Assembly: GCA_965649825.1 (NCBI GenBank) | Contig: OZ287708.1 | Coordinates: forward strand, 1 to 64,000 | Length of the DNA stretch: 64,000 bases | Reading direction: 5' to 3' | Origin: Penicillus capitatus | Taxonomy: Eukaryota; Chlorophyta | Shown here: positions 1-10,084 of the stretch, one piece after another | How the letters are laid out: the number at the start of each line of letters is the position of its first letter | Numbering within the stretch: position 1 is the first letter of the stretch | Notes under the pieces: model-generated | What the model was told of the DNA's origin: nothing | Seen by the model: only the letters and a program-made list of their open reading frames with translations | Database searches by the model: none | Made by a program: the position numbers and the translations under genes

Positions 1-3000
1 GCTCGAAGCTGACGGTCTTGTCCGCGTCCCTCGACCGGACCGTCTCCAGCACGACCTGCGTGATGGCGTTGTTGATGACGGTCGAGACCAGCTGCGATCC
101 GATGCCGTCGCCTTCCTTCTTTCCGGCGAAGCACCGATGGCGCTTCTTCAGGGACACGGTGTAGCACTTGTTGGTGATCTCGGCGGCGAAGATCATGGCG
201 AAGACGACGACCAGCATCAGAGACGTGATCAGGACCAGCCATTCGAGAATCTCCCGGTTCGCATCCGGAAGGTTCTCGCTGTAGAACATCAGTCCGCCGA
301 ACGCCTCGAACAGCAGCGCCACCAGCAGGAAACTGAAGAGGACGTCGAGGTAGGTGTTGACGTAGGGCGCCGTGTAGATGTGGACCATCAGAGAGGCGTT
401 GATGATCACCGAGATCGCTCCCACCTGGAAGGCGGGATTGTTCGTAGACCAGCACCAAGACGAAGAGCAGCTTTCTGAGGATGTCGATGGCCGGAGTGAA
501 GTAGTAATCCAGCTCGTACTTCTCGTAGATGAATCCGTACCTGCGGAGCTGCACGGGATCCACGAAGCCGCCCTGGGAACGCAGGCAGTAGAGCTTCCAG
601 CCGACGAACGCCGGGTAGCCGACGACGAAGACGAGGATGCCCACGATTGCCAGGACGACGGTCTTCATGTGCTCCTCGTCGCAGACGACGCTCGGATCCG
701 CCCGCAGCACGGAGACGGACGCGACGTTCGTGCACTTGAACACGTCGAAGCAGTACTTGGCGACGGTGATGTAGGTGGTGTCCACCGATGCCAGCAGCGT
801 CGCGATGGTCGCGTCCCACTTCTGCACGAGCTGCGCGTCGTCCTCGGGGAGGTGCACGAAGAAAGACACCAGCCGCCTCTTCCGCCCCTCCAGTTTGACC
901 CACCGGTGCTTGTGCAGCACGTAGGCGAGAGCCGATCCCAGATAGCCGCTGCAGCCCATGATCGTCATCAGGAAGGGAAGCCCCAGCTGCAGCAGGAATC
1001 TCTGCCTGAATCCCCACCGAGCGCTGCAGGACGGCTGCATGATGTCCACATCGAAGTCCAGAAGACTGGCCAGGCCGAACAGCGTGACCACCATGTCCGT
1101 CCACTTCAGATGGATGTCGCCGATGACGTTGGCCAGCTGCGCCCAGTGCAGGACGATCTCGAGCGACGCCACGTTTCGCGACACGACGACGTTGATCATG
1201 TACCACACCAGCAGCAGGAAGGTGAAGGCGGCTGCAACGCCTGCCGAGTTTCGGCACGGATAGCACTTCTGAATGACGCGGAAGTAGCCGTCGGCGCACT
1301 CCGAACACAACCTACAGCGCGGATCCGGACGACGGACGGAAACCGTGTGCTGCCCCACCTGCCCATGTGCCCCTCCTGACAGTCTCTGCCCGGTCCTCCG
1401 ACGCAGCTGCTGGGAGGATCGCAGCTGTACACTTCGTTTCGCTGGAGATCTCCGGTCCAGTAACCTTCCTGCGGAACCGGCAGCCGCATTCCGCCTTCGC
1501 ACGTCGCTCCCTCGGGACACGGCTCGCACGCCGTGCCCGGTTTCGTCTGGCGGTTCACGTAACCCTGCCTGCACACACATTCCTCTACGTCCCTGGCTCC
1601 GCGGACGGTTGTCGTCGTTCCCTCCGGACAAGGCCTGCACGCCTTCTGCGCCAGCTGATCCGACCACGTCCCGATCGGGCAGTTGTCGCAGTGATCGGCG
1701 TCGACCTGATCCGAAAACTCTCCCCGCGTGCAGGCCTCGCAGGGGTCGAACGGATCCGGGCCGACATACGAGCCTGGCATGCACTTCTCCCTGTAGCGGT
1801 TCCTCGCCGGATAGTTCAGCAACTCGGTGGCGTGTCCGACCGGCAAGACGGGAACGATCTTTCGGCACGTCCTCCCGCTATCGTCCTCGGACACGACCAC
1901 CTGCGTCGTCACCGGATCCAGGAGTACGTTGCGTCGATACTCGTTGAAGTCGACGCCGCCGAAGAAGGTCTCCTCCATCTCCAGGGCGGCCAGAGCGTCG
2001 AGCACGCGTTGATATCCGTTGCCGCCCCCATCTCCGTCGCACTGGATCGCGCTCTCGTCGTAAAGCAGCGCGTCGACGTCTCCCAGAGTCGCCGAGATAT
2101 CGCAGTCGACGAAGGCCTCTCGAATGGCCTGCGTCAGCGTCAACCCGACAGCAGAGGCTCCGGCCGCCACGTACGTCGGCGTCTGGCCGTCGAACCTCTC
2201 CCGGTATCTCTGCGCATAACCCTGCGCCGAACCGAAGAAGGCGTCCTCGTAGTTCAGTCCGTGGTGCCACTGCGCGGCGCTGAGCAGGTCGTCTGCCACA
2301 TAGGGCGGCTCGAAGGCGTCCACCCACTCCTGCTTCGTCGGGCCCACCGTCAGAAAGAAGCCCTTCAGGGGATACCGGATCCGGTGAAAGGCTTCGACCA
2401 GAGCCTTGCCGTCGTCCGGAAAGACGCACGCCACGACGACTTCGATCTCGTTGTCCCGAACCTCTTTGGCGATCTCCAGAGCTGCGTCATCCGTCAGGGT
2501 CTGGTTGAAGGCGTACATCACGCGGATGCCGCTCTCCATCATCCACACGCCGTTCGAGTCACGGTAGAAACCGCTGGCCGCTTCGCACGTCGTGCGCGTG
2601 AACGGATCGTCCTGCTGGGAAACGAACACCATGGTGCGGACGTCGGCCACTTGCATGGTCCGAATGACCAGCTTCGTGTACTGCAAGTTGGAGACCTGGA
2701 TGCCGTAGACGGTGCGGTGATTCTGCCGGTAGAGGTAGTCGGGCCCAACACAGCAGTGGTAGTTCAGGACATCAGCTTCACTGGCCAGACGCATCTGCGT
2801 TTCGGCAAAGGCTGGATGGGACCCTCCGAGGAAGTGCACTCTCTCCTTTCCGATGAGCTTCTGCACCTGTCGCCGATGCAGCTCCGCATCGCTGCGGTCC
2901 TCGCGGGCGAGAAAACGGAACTGGAAATGGAATCCCCCTGTGGCGTTCTTTCCTTTGAGCCAGAATCCGCGGTTGTCGTTTTCCGCGTTGACGGTCTCGA

Positions 3001-3160
3001 AGTACAGCTGGTAGCCATTCCTCGCCTCGACGAAGTCCCTCTTTGCGCCAATCGTGCTGAAGACGCCGCCGAAACGGAAGGCCGAATCGGCTGCGACGCC
3101 AATCGCGAACAGGAGACAGAGAAAAAGCTTCATGCAATAGCGCAGGGACAGGAAACGCAT
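1..3160 (-). CDS. Receptor-like multi-TM protein, copy A (PBP/ANF-receptor domain, Cys-rich, multi-TM), partial
   Basis: Probable cell-surface receptor or sensor. Exon 1 runs from 3160 to 1359. It encodes a signal peptide (residues about 1-25), a periplasmic-binding-protein/ANF-receptor-like ligand domain (about 30-450) and a cysteine-rich region of TNFR/ephrin-receptor-like repeats (about 455-600, many CxxC pairs). A 47-nt intron (1312-1358, GTGGGG...GCTGTAG) restores the Cys-rich frame (GHMG joined to RLCSECADGYFR). Exon 2 (from 1311) enters a multi-helix membrane region. The C-terminus lies beyond the window edge. I chose the ATG at 3160; a second ATG at 3133 begins a tighter signal peptide (MKLFLCLLFAIG). 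Compared with copy B, two bases are missing near 442, at about residue 890, which shifts the frame inside the membrane region. That is either a pseudogene lesion or a sequence error. Ligand and signalling output are unknown. Confidence 0.8.
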
Positions 3161-4135
3161 TGAAGGTGTGGCTGTCTGTCTGTTAGTAAATCTGCCTCGT
3201 AATGATTGCGTACTCCAGTCGTACACGTGCAGACCTTAGGCCGCCCTTCGTAGAATCGGCTAACAATCCACCTCGGATGACAGTGTCCAATCGTTTTCAG
3301 TACAGCGCAAGTCAACGACGGTCTCGTAGACAGCAGATGGCTGAGCTTTAGACAGTGAAGCACGGCTTCTGATCGAAGGTCGGTTTGCGAAGACGGGACC
3401 CGAGCTTAGGAGTGAGGTGGACAGCTGATGCTTGAGGGCGTCGACAGTGCTTTGCGTTCCACCTTCCAGAGTGCGCCAGGGTAGCAGATTGTCGTTGGAA
3501 ACGGGCCGGTGTGCCGCTGCATCCTTATCGAAATCGTCCATGCCGTTGCATTTCTAGTGTCTGGTGAGTTCTGAGACAATGAGGGCTGCGACGGAGAGCG
3601 TCCGTCTTCTGTAAGAGACCACTTGTCAAAATTCCTTGCAGCGAGAGACGAACAGTTACCGCCGACTGCTCTGAGTGCGTATGGCGTTCTAGGACGATGC
3701 CGTCAACGCTTCCGAGATCTCGGGCATCGCAAGGACCCCCGGCACTCGAGTGCACGCCTCTCGGACAGAGGCATAGCGCCGTAGCGTTATCAACAAGCAA
3801 TAGTGCTTCGCACAGAGAGAGCTGAGCAGTTGTCCAACCACGGACATGCTACGCGAGGTGCCAGCTAAGGTCTTGGACTTAAGCACATATCGGATGCTCG
3901 GATTAGCCGTTGTCCTTGTCTGCCGGCGGAAGAGGATGCGCCGAAGAGATCTGTGGATGCCGGACGGCTTCTCCGAACTGATGGCGACGAGGTTGACGAC
4001 GCATTGCTTCGTGCGACCCCTTCAACACAGTCGGGAAGGGGTCGATGTTATAGTTTTCCATCGTCGGTTCGTAACTCGCTCGCAATGAATAACGTCAAGG
4101 CAATGGAATTCGATTGCTTACAATGCTTGTACAGT
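3161..4135. other. Spacer between receptor copy A and unit 1, no convincing gene
   Basis: No long conserved reading frame. The part from 3545 to 3700 resembles 20955-21100 and 30780-30930, so it is an older shared repeat. A short conserved stretch at about 3830-4060 matches 13430-13640, 23400-23640 and 54800-55030. Units 2 and 3 have a donor-like GTAAG on the minus strand near 13317 and 23308, where units 1 and 4 have lost the GT. No TATA box is seen near the receptor start. Confidence 0.4.
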
Positions 4136-4260
4136 GTCACTCTTTTTAAAAAAGGTGTGATTTCGAGTAAAAAAGTGTTACAATTCTGGTTAAAGGACGC
4201 CGGCTTATACCTCGTCACTCGTTTGAAAAGTGTGACATACAGAAAAGAGTGTCACAATGG
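4136..4260. repeat. Cluster of short GTCAC...GTGTGAC inverted motifs, unit 1
   Basis: Several imperfect inverted repeats built on GTCACTC/T and AAAAGTGTGAC(A) follow each other within about 120 bp, separated by A- and T-rich bases. The same cluster lies at 13739-13880 (unit 2), 23714-23860 (unit 3) and 55106-55230 (unit 4). The motif matches the stem-loops 3' of the proline-rich genes. Function unknown. Confidence 0.6.
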
Positions 4261-4347
4261 TAGTTCACGCAAAATAAAATGTCCACCCCGCCACAAAGTC
4301 TGCAGAGAAAGAGTGAGAAGGTGTGAATGTGCGATGAGAGAACTTAC

Positions 4348-4459
4348 GGTCGGCGAGCGGCGCCTCACAGTGCGGCGCGGGCGGTCTCCCTGAACGAACA
4401 CTGACACCGATTCCAGTCAGAGTGCGCGAGGAGAACGAAATGCAACTGAGGATCGACTA
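4348..4459 (-). other. 112-nt near-invariant block ending in a GTAAGT donor, unit 1
   Basis: On the minus strand this 112-nt block follows CTTCCTAG (acceptor-like) and is followed directly by GTAAGT, so it looks like an internal exon. It recurs with the same length at 13980, 23955 and 55318 with only about one base change by eye, while the flanks diverge. One frame stays open through the donor; another ends in TGA inside the block. Such nucleotide-level conservation could also mean a non-coding RNA exon or recent gene conversion. Confidence 0.5.
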
Positions 4460-4782
4460 CTAGGAAGTAGATGTGCCTCTCTCGGTGCAGCAACGCGCAG
4501 CGCGGACATGCAGGAAAGGGGTCATGACATGGAAGAGGAAAAAAAGACCCGAGTAAACACAGGCACAGCAGGAAAACAGCAAAGAAAGCAAACTGACACA
4601 TGCAAGTAGTAAACAGGCAGGAAAAGGTAAAAAGCAACAGTAAACACAAAAGGAAAATAAGGTAACAGGCAAGCAGGAAAGGAAAAAGACACAGGAAAGG
4701 AAAGGAAAGAACAACAAAACAAGCAGGGAGAATCACAAGAGAGACACCCAGGAGGGAGCAGAGAGGAAAAAGAACAGAAAAG

Positions 4783-4941
4783 ACGGTCCTGGGTGTTTGA
4801 GAGAAGCACACTACCGCCGTTCGTCGGCAGTGTACATCCGCCTGCCCCGTGTGCGCGACCCCGAAAGGCGGGCAGGTCGCCAAGGCCCTACCCGCTGGTG
4901 CCGCGAAGGGTGCGCGGCACCGCTGCCTCGGGGTGGGGAAG
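4783..4941. other. GC-rich near-invariant structured block, unit 1
   Basis: About 155 bp conserved almost perfectly at 14417, 24386 and 55753. It contains a perfect 9-bp hairpin (GGTGCCGCG, loop AAGGGTG, CGCGGCACC) at 4897-4921 and a second possible 7-bp stem CCTGCCC/GGGCAGG. Open frames exist, but the frame is not preserved in the less conserved flanks. A structured RNA or a non-coding exon is as likely as a coding exon. Confidence 0.45.
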
Positions 4942-5141
4942 TGTCGGCTCTTGGCTGGAGTGATGATGCGGCTTCTTCTGGTGCTCTGGAGCTCCAGATG
5001 TCGAGTCTGACTTGCTCCATGTTCATGTTCTTGGTTGCTTGCCACAAAGCTTGGATTCTCTAAGTGTTCGGTCAGTTTTTCATCTTGAGTCTATCATCCA
5101 ACACATGTCAAGGCAGGAAAGAGGTGGATGGTCAGTCTCAC

Positions 5142-7640
5142 TCTTGATTGTTGGTATCAGTGAGAGGTCCCTTTGCTGAGATGAAGACAGAAGCGGGAAC
5201 TGAGAGCATGTTGACTGACCAAGACTCCATGGCAACACCAGAATGAAGCGGACAGTGTCTTCTGTTTAGTGATGAACTTGGGCAAGCTTTATTCCAGATG
5301 TCTCTGCAATTGATGGTGGCACTGGCTTCGATGCTCATAATCCCATCCAGAGAGGAATGCTTCAATCCGTGGATGACTGGAGCCCGCATAGCAGGCTCCT
5401 CCTCCAGCCATATCTGCTGGGACGCTTCTCTTGAGCACAGAATGATGATTCTGTCTTCTCTCTGTTGACTGTTGCCTCGCTAAGAGAGGAGAGTGTAAGA
5501 CAATGGTTAACCTGTCGATTGCGTTCTTCTAGTGGAAGCTGTTGATCTCTGTCAGCAGCGGAGTTGAATGTGACTGTTTGCATCAGCTTTAGTCGAGACT
5601 TCTTCCTTCCATTGACAGCTCGCTCAGTGGACTGCCATGCCTCTCCTGTGGTATTAGCAGTCGAGGACAGAGGTCCCGTCCGCTGAAGACTGTGATCGAG
5701 CGAACAACACATCGATGCCTGATGGAGAATCCCTGACCGGATTGGGACACACACATCACTTCTTTCCAGCTGAATGTGATGTGCTGCTCATCGACAGACA
5801 TCCTTCCACTACCTGACATAACATGATCAAACGCACTCTAAGACTTCAAGGATGACCTTAATATGTGTGTCTTCCAGTGGGATGTCGAGCATGGGCAGAT
5901 GGGTGCTGTAGATTCTGTCGATAGTTGTTCGTGGTTGTATTCATACAAAACTCCAGAAGCCATCCATGGAGGTACCAGAGTGTCACGTGCCCAGTCACTC
6001 GATGATTGACGGACACATTTTCTTGTCCTGGCAGAGATTGAGCCATTTCCTCGATAACACCCCTATTTCAAATGGGCCTAGAGAAAAACATCTAAGCATG
6101 GTAGTCGTTTCGATGACCTCACCTATTGGGTAATGGATTGTAGCTAGTCATTCTATCAGACTTCTTGAACCATGCTTTCTGTTGCACTGGAAAAGTTCTT
6201 TATGACACCAGTCATCACACATTGGATTTTGAACAAGCTCGGCGTCTCCAGACTGGCGAAATGTATCTCTTGTAGTGATCGCTTCACGAGTTCCAATCCT
6301 CTGTTAGATGCCGAATGCCTGCGATGCGGAAAACCCGACTTGCTTCCCTTGGATGGATGCTTCCTTGCAGCAGCTGGATTCTTCAGACTCCGTGGAAACC
6401 AATCGGTCCATCTTGGCATCTTCGACAGAAAGGTTGTCTCTGTGAACCTTCTTCTGAGGGATTGAGAGTGGTTGAGACCAGAATTCTCCGGACGTGCTTG
6501 TCGGAGTCTTTCGTTGAGAGGTTTCATGGAAATCACACGACGGATTCTTCAGACCAACAGGCGGCATGTCTGTTCTTGCGAAGATAACTTGCTCCAAAGG
6601 CAAACAGATTCTGTGTGTGCTGAATGCCTTTTGGGTTGATGAGACTGTTCTCAGTGTCCTTAGGTGGATGTCTCCACACTGTATATTAGATTCTGGAGCT
6701 CCAGCGAGACCGAATGATTCATCTGGACTCTTCTTGAGCAGCTGGTTTTCGTTCGCTGTGTTCCAGGAGACAAAGGATGATCGATCCATGTAGACTTCGG
6801 TGCTTTCCAGGATCTCTTGTTGTACTTCAGCACGAGTCAGCGCGACAGATTCCTCACAGACTATCATCTTCAGCCTGACACGAGGCTTCCTCTTCCAGGT
6901 GGCTCCATTGCCTCTGTCATCATCTCAGTCTCTCCGAGCAATGCTGCACCTCCACGCGGCCGAAGATGCGGCAGTTGTTCATAGACGAACGTCTTCATGC
7001 ACAGGGTGGATTCCAAAACGCATCAACGAAATCTGCTTCAGTCTCGTGCAGGGAAGAAAGATTCCGCTTCTCCGGAAGATCACTCGTTAGGATCGGGTAT
7101 CCAGTTGTCTTGAGCGGATATGCGGTCGGAGACTTGGTCGACTGGATCCTCTTGCACGACGAAGCTCTGCATCTCTTGAAAACACGCTGAGCGGATCCTA
7201 CCCTGGAACAATCCCTGTTCTGGCCAGATCACAATGCGTCTGAAAAAAGACCTGACAGGTCTTACAGTGGAGGATTGGATGAATGGTTGTCTATACAGGC
7301 ACTCTGGCAGCAAACAGTGCGTTCCAGAACTGAGGGTATGCACTCGAAAGACCATCTCTCCATTGCCATTGAGGCACGAGCATCTTCAGTCTTTGTCGTC
7401 GTCACGTAGACCATGCATTCCCTGGGCACACTCAATGCTCCAGACCATAATGACTTCGCCACAGTCCATTCGCCGATGACACAGAACGAGGCCAGACTCT
7501 GACAAAACAACGAAGGTTGGTGCGTGGCTTCAAAAGGAACTGAGTTGATGCAACCTGGTTGCCTCTAGCAACCCTTCTAGAACCACAGAGGAGTAAGATC
7601 TGAAAAGTGAACTAAGAGTGACTCACTCTTCTCGTATCAT
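5142..7640 (-). other. Putative multi-exon minus-strand gene or pseudogene, unit 1
   Basis: No family recognised. Donor-like sites recur at corresponding places in all four units: near 7620 (GTGAGT), 6118 (GTGAGG), 5505 (GTTAAC) and 5141 (GTGAGAC). The exon ending at 5142 codes ...LTDTNNQE; its equivalents end ADTKNQE in units 2 and 3, with amino-acid similarity over about 35 residues, so it was once coding. The exon ending near 5506 (...DRDQQLPLEERNRQ) is recognisable in unit 3 with a 1-nt phase difference and has a stop in unit 2. Acceptors and start are unresolved. 5142-7640 is nearly identical to 56112-58620. Confidence 0.35.
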
Positions 7641-7779
7641 TGATCGATCCAAATAACTTTTCCTGAATGCAACTCTCATGATCTCACCAAATGGGCCTTA
7701 TCTTAAACAGGTGACACAATCGGAACGAAACACTAAGCAAAAAAGGAGTGTTATGCAGCAGCACGTGTAAACTGAACAC

Positions 7780-8350
7780 AGCATCTCCAGGCGACAAAAC
7801 CGCAGATCGGACATGACGGCCTCCAGACAGAAAAACGGCAGGTAGAACACGGCAGCTCAGGGCAGCAAAACAGCGAGTAGAACTCGACAGTCTACATCCA
7901 GAATAAGGAAACAACTATGACATGCAAGCCTCTCCACACAGCAAAACACCAAAAAGGACGCGACAGAACTCCATGCAGCAGAACAGCACAGCAGGACCAA
8001 GACAAAAAACAAAGTGACCACAGCTTCTAGGCAATGAAACAGCAAATAGGAAATGAGATCATCCAAGCAGCTTAACAGCCGATAAGAAACGGTATCCTCC
8101 GGGCACAGATCAGAAATCACAGCAAGGCCAGCCTCCAGACAGCGAGACAGCAGGTAAGACAACGCCAGCCTCCGTGCAACAGATCAGAAATCAAGACGAT
8201 GCTAGCCTCCAGGCAGCGAGACAGCAGGTAAGACAACGCCAGCCTCCGTGCGGCAAAACAGCAGATAGGTCGACACCAGCCTCCGGGCAGCGAGACAATC
8301 GAAAAGACGCCCAATCACACCAAAGTAGAGGTTGACAGCCAAAAAACAGC
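7780..8350. repeat. Degenerate CAG-rich minisatellite-like region, unit 1
   Basis: Imperfect repeats of roughly 30-40 bp with the core CAGCCTCCGTGCAGC and AGACAGCAGGTAAGAC. Many copies carry a CAG/GTAAG donor-like sequence on the plus strand. Equivalent blocks follow each proline-rich gene on its 3' side (17390-18420, 27300-28320, 58790-59420). Reading frames through it are repeat artefacts. Confidence 0.7.
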
Positions 8351-8524
8351 ATGAGAAAGAAAACAGCTCTCACAGTCTATTTGTTTTTTTTTCTGATTTT
8401 AATGTCACACTAGAAGAAGTTTGACATTGTTAACTATGGACACAGCCAACCACAACAAAACGGAGGTGGAATGGCAGAAACAGCAAAGAAAGAAAACAGC
8501 CAATTATTTTTTTGTGTTTTTTGT

Positions 8525-8609
8525 GTCACACTTTAAAAGGTGTGACGTTTTGGTTTTTTTGTTTTGTTTTTTTATTTTATTTTGATTTCTCACACCAAAA
8601 AGTGTGAGA
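8525..8609 (-). other. Paired 3' stem-loops of proline-rich gene 1
   Basis: Two inverted repeats 74 and 137 nt beyond the stop codon: TCTCACAC/GTGTGAGA at 8588-8609 and GTCACAC/GTGTGAC at 8525-8546, in T-rich surroundings. Position and sequence are repeated behind the other three paralogues, so they probably belong to the 3' UTR or 3'-end formation. Mechanism is inferred only. Confidence 0.5.
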
Positions 8610-8682
8610 TGTCCCAAAAAGTTTCAGTTTCTAGATTTTCACCCCGGAAAAAACAGTTGCCGAAGGTGAAGAACGGTGGTCC

Positions 8683-9918
8683 TTAGACAGACCAATTCTG
8701 AAGATGAATCTACACACAAAACAAGAGATAGAAAAGAGTAGGAGAGAGTGTGTGACTTACGCATTGGCCCGAGAAGAAAAACAGACGCTCCGGAATTGCA
8801 GTGCCCAAGGGCACGCACTCGCCCGAGAGGAAGTATGGCCGGGGCGGGATGCCGGGGGGACGGACAGAGAAGACAAAGGGGCGTGGCGGGATTGGAGGCG
8901 GGCAGTTCAGGGAGAAACGAGATGTGCGAACAGGAAAGGGAGGTGGACAGGCGGGGAGTGAAAATTTTAGTGGGCGGGGAGGAATAAGAGGTGGATGGGA
9001 GGAAGGAATACAGAAAACATGTGGACGTGATGGGAAGAGAGGAGATTCTGTAGGTTGTGGAGAGGGAGAGGGTAGAATGGGCTGTGGAGATTGACAGGGA
9101 GACCACTCCATCTGGGCAGGAGGCTGCCACGGCTGCATCGGCGGGCACGGAGGCGGCTGCACGGACGGGCAAGAAGACGGGCACGGAGGAGGCTGCGATG
9201 GCTGCACTGGCGGACATGGAGAAGGCTGGGAACACGGAGGCGGATTGCACGGATCTTGCTGTTCTTGTGCCTAGAAGTACAAACCTGTAAAGTGATTCTT
9301 GCTGGATGAGTTCTTACCTCTTCGCCCCCGACGTCCATCTCCGACGGGCCTTGAGCCAGGCGTTCTCTCCGTTGGTCCGCGGAGAGAACCCTGGCTCGCC
9401 GTCCCCTGCGAGGCTGTTCGGTTTGGGCCCGTGGAGGCCCAAACCGAACAGGAGGGGCCTGCTGCCTCTGCAGCTCGACGCCCCTCCGAGCAGTTGTCTG
9501 GGCCTTCAAGGCCCAGTACAACTGCTCGCGCTCGCCCTTCTCCATCTTCCTAAACGCTCTCGGAGGCCTGTTACCCAGGACCTCCTCGAGCGTTACCTGG
9601 GAAAACCTAGAAGACATAGAAAGCAATTATCGACAGCAGCATAGTCGATCAAGGCCAGAGAAGGCAGTCGTGACCATTAGAAAGCGAAAAGCAGAAGAGA
9701 CAGATTCGTTTCGGAAAGCAGGACGGCGGCAATGCTCTATGGAGAGTGTAAACGCGAACGCGCGAGTCGGGTCTAGACGCATGCGAGCGCATGGAGAGCG
9801 TCCGCTCGGAAGGCTGAAAGCTCAGAGGGGCGCGCGACGCGTCGAAACATGAACGCAGGACTTACGGCTTTCCAGGATATCCGTAGTCCTCCTCCGTTGT
9901 CATTCGCTCGTCGGCCAT
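8683..9918 (-). CDS. Proline-rich repeat protein, paralogue 1 (four exons)
   Basis: Unrecognised family; about 292 aa. Exons on the minus strand: 9918-9866 (MADERMTTEEDYGYPGK, phase 2), 9606-9318, 9270-8761 and 8709-8683 (stop TAA). Donors are GTAAG in all three introns; acceptors are TCTAG, TCTAG and TGTAG. The exon-2 product (PFSQVTLEEVL...) is basic and highly conserved between paralogues. Exon 3 gives a Pro/Cys/Gln-rich linker, then about six degenerate 15-17-residue repeats of the form PPxIPPRPxxFS. It ends IPERLFFFSGQC. There is no signal peptide or TM segment, so a cytosolic, nuclear or scaffold role is likely. Exon 1, exon 2 and splice phases are identical in all four copies, which strongly supports the model. 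The last exon is the least certain here: the other copies end V-(L/F)-I-(Q/H)-D. Confidence 0.8.
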
Positions 9919-9993
9919 GGTCGCTAAAGTCGGTCGCAGAAAACAAAGCGGAGGAACCCGAAACTCGAGTGCGGAAGGGTCAGCGACAGGACC

Positions 9994-10078
9994 TTTATAG
10001 GCCGCCTCGGTTGCTGCTCGCCGGCGGCCCGCGGAGGATGGGAACTGTGGCCGTTTGGCGGCGCATGCATGCGCCGCC
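9994..10078 (-). promoter_or_regulatory. Promoter of proline-rich gene 1: TATA box and 22-bp palindrome
   Basis: TATAAA on the minus strand at 9994-9999, 76 nt before the ATG. A perfect 22-bp palindrome (arm GGCGGCGCATG) lies at 10057-10078, 58 bp further upstream, and contains overlapping TGCATGC sites. Both elements keep their spacing in all four units (75-76 nt for TATA). Transcription-factor identity is not shown by the sequence. Confidence 0.75.
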
Positions 10079-10084
10079 GGACAG

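Noticed and set aside
1367-3163. 598-aa plus-strand frame antisense to receptor copy A (with similar frames at 45268-46707 and 52803-54134)
   Set aside because: It exactly shadows the receptor coding sequence. The minus-strand reading has a signal peptide, Cys-rich repeats and TM helices; the plus-strand reading has no domain and follows codon bias.
4365-5045. Very hydrophobic minus-strand frames (also 13997-14446, 24129-24428, 55335-55784)
   Set aside because: They read through pyrimidine-rich, intron-like sequence; Phe/Leu/Cys runs come from CTTTTCC repeats, not from a membrane protein. The frame is not kept in the conserved blocks.
8525-8609. T-box (AGGTGTGA) transcription-factor sites
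   Set aside because: The half-sites resemble T-box motifs, but their place after stop codons and the variable arms suggest 3'-end structure or a repeat; no evidence for T-box factors.
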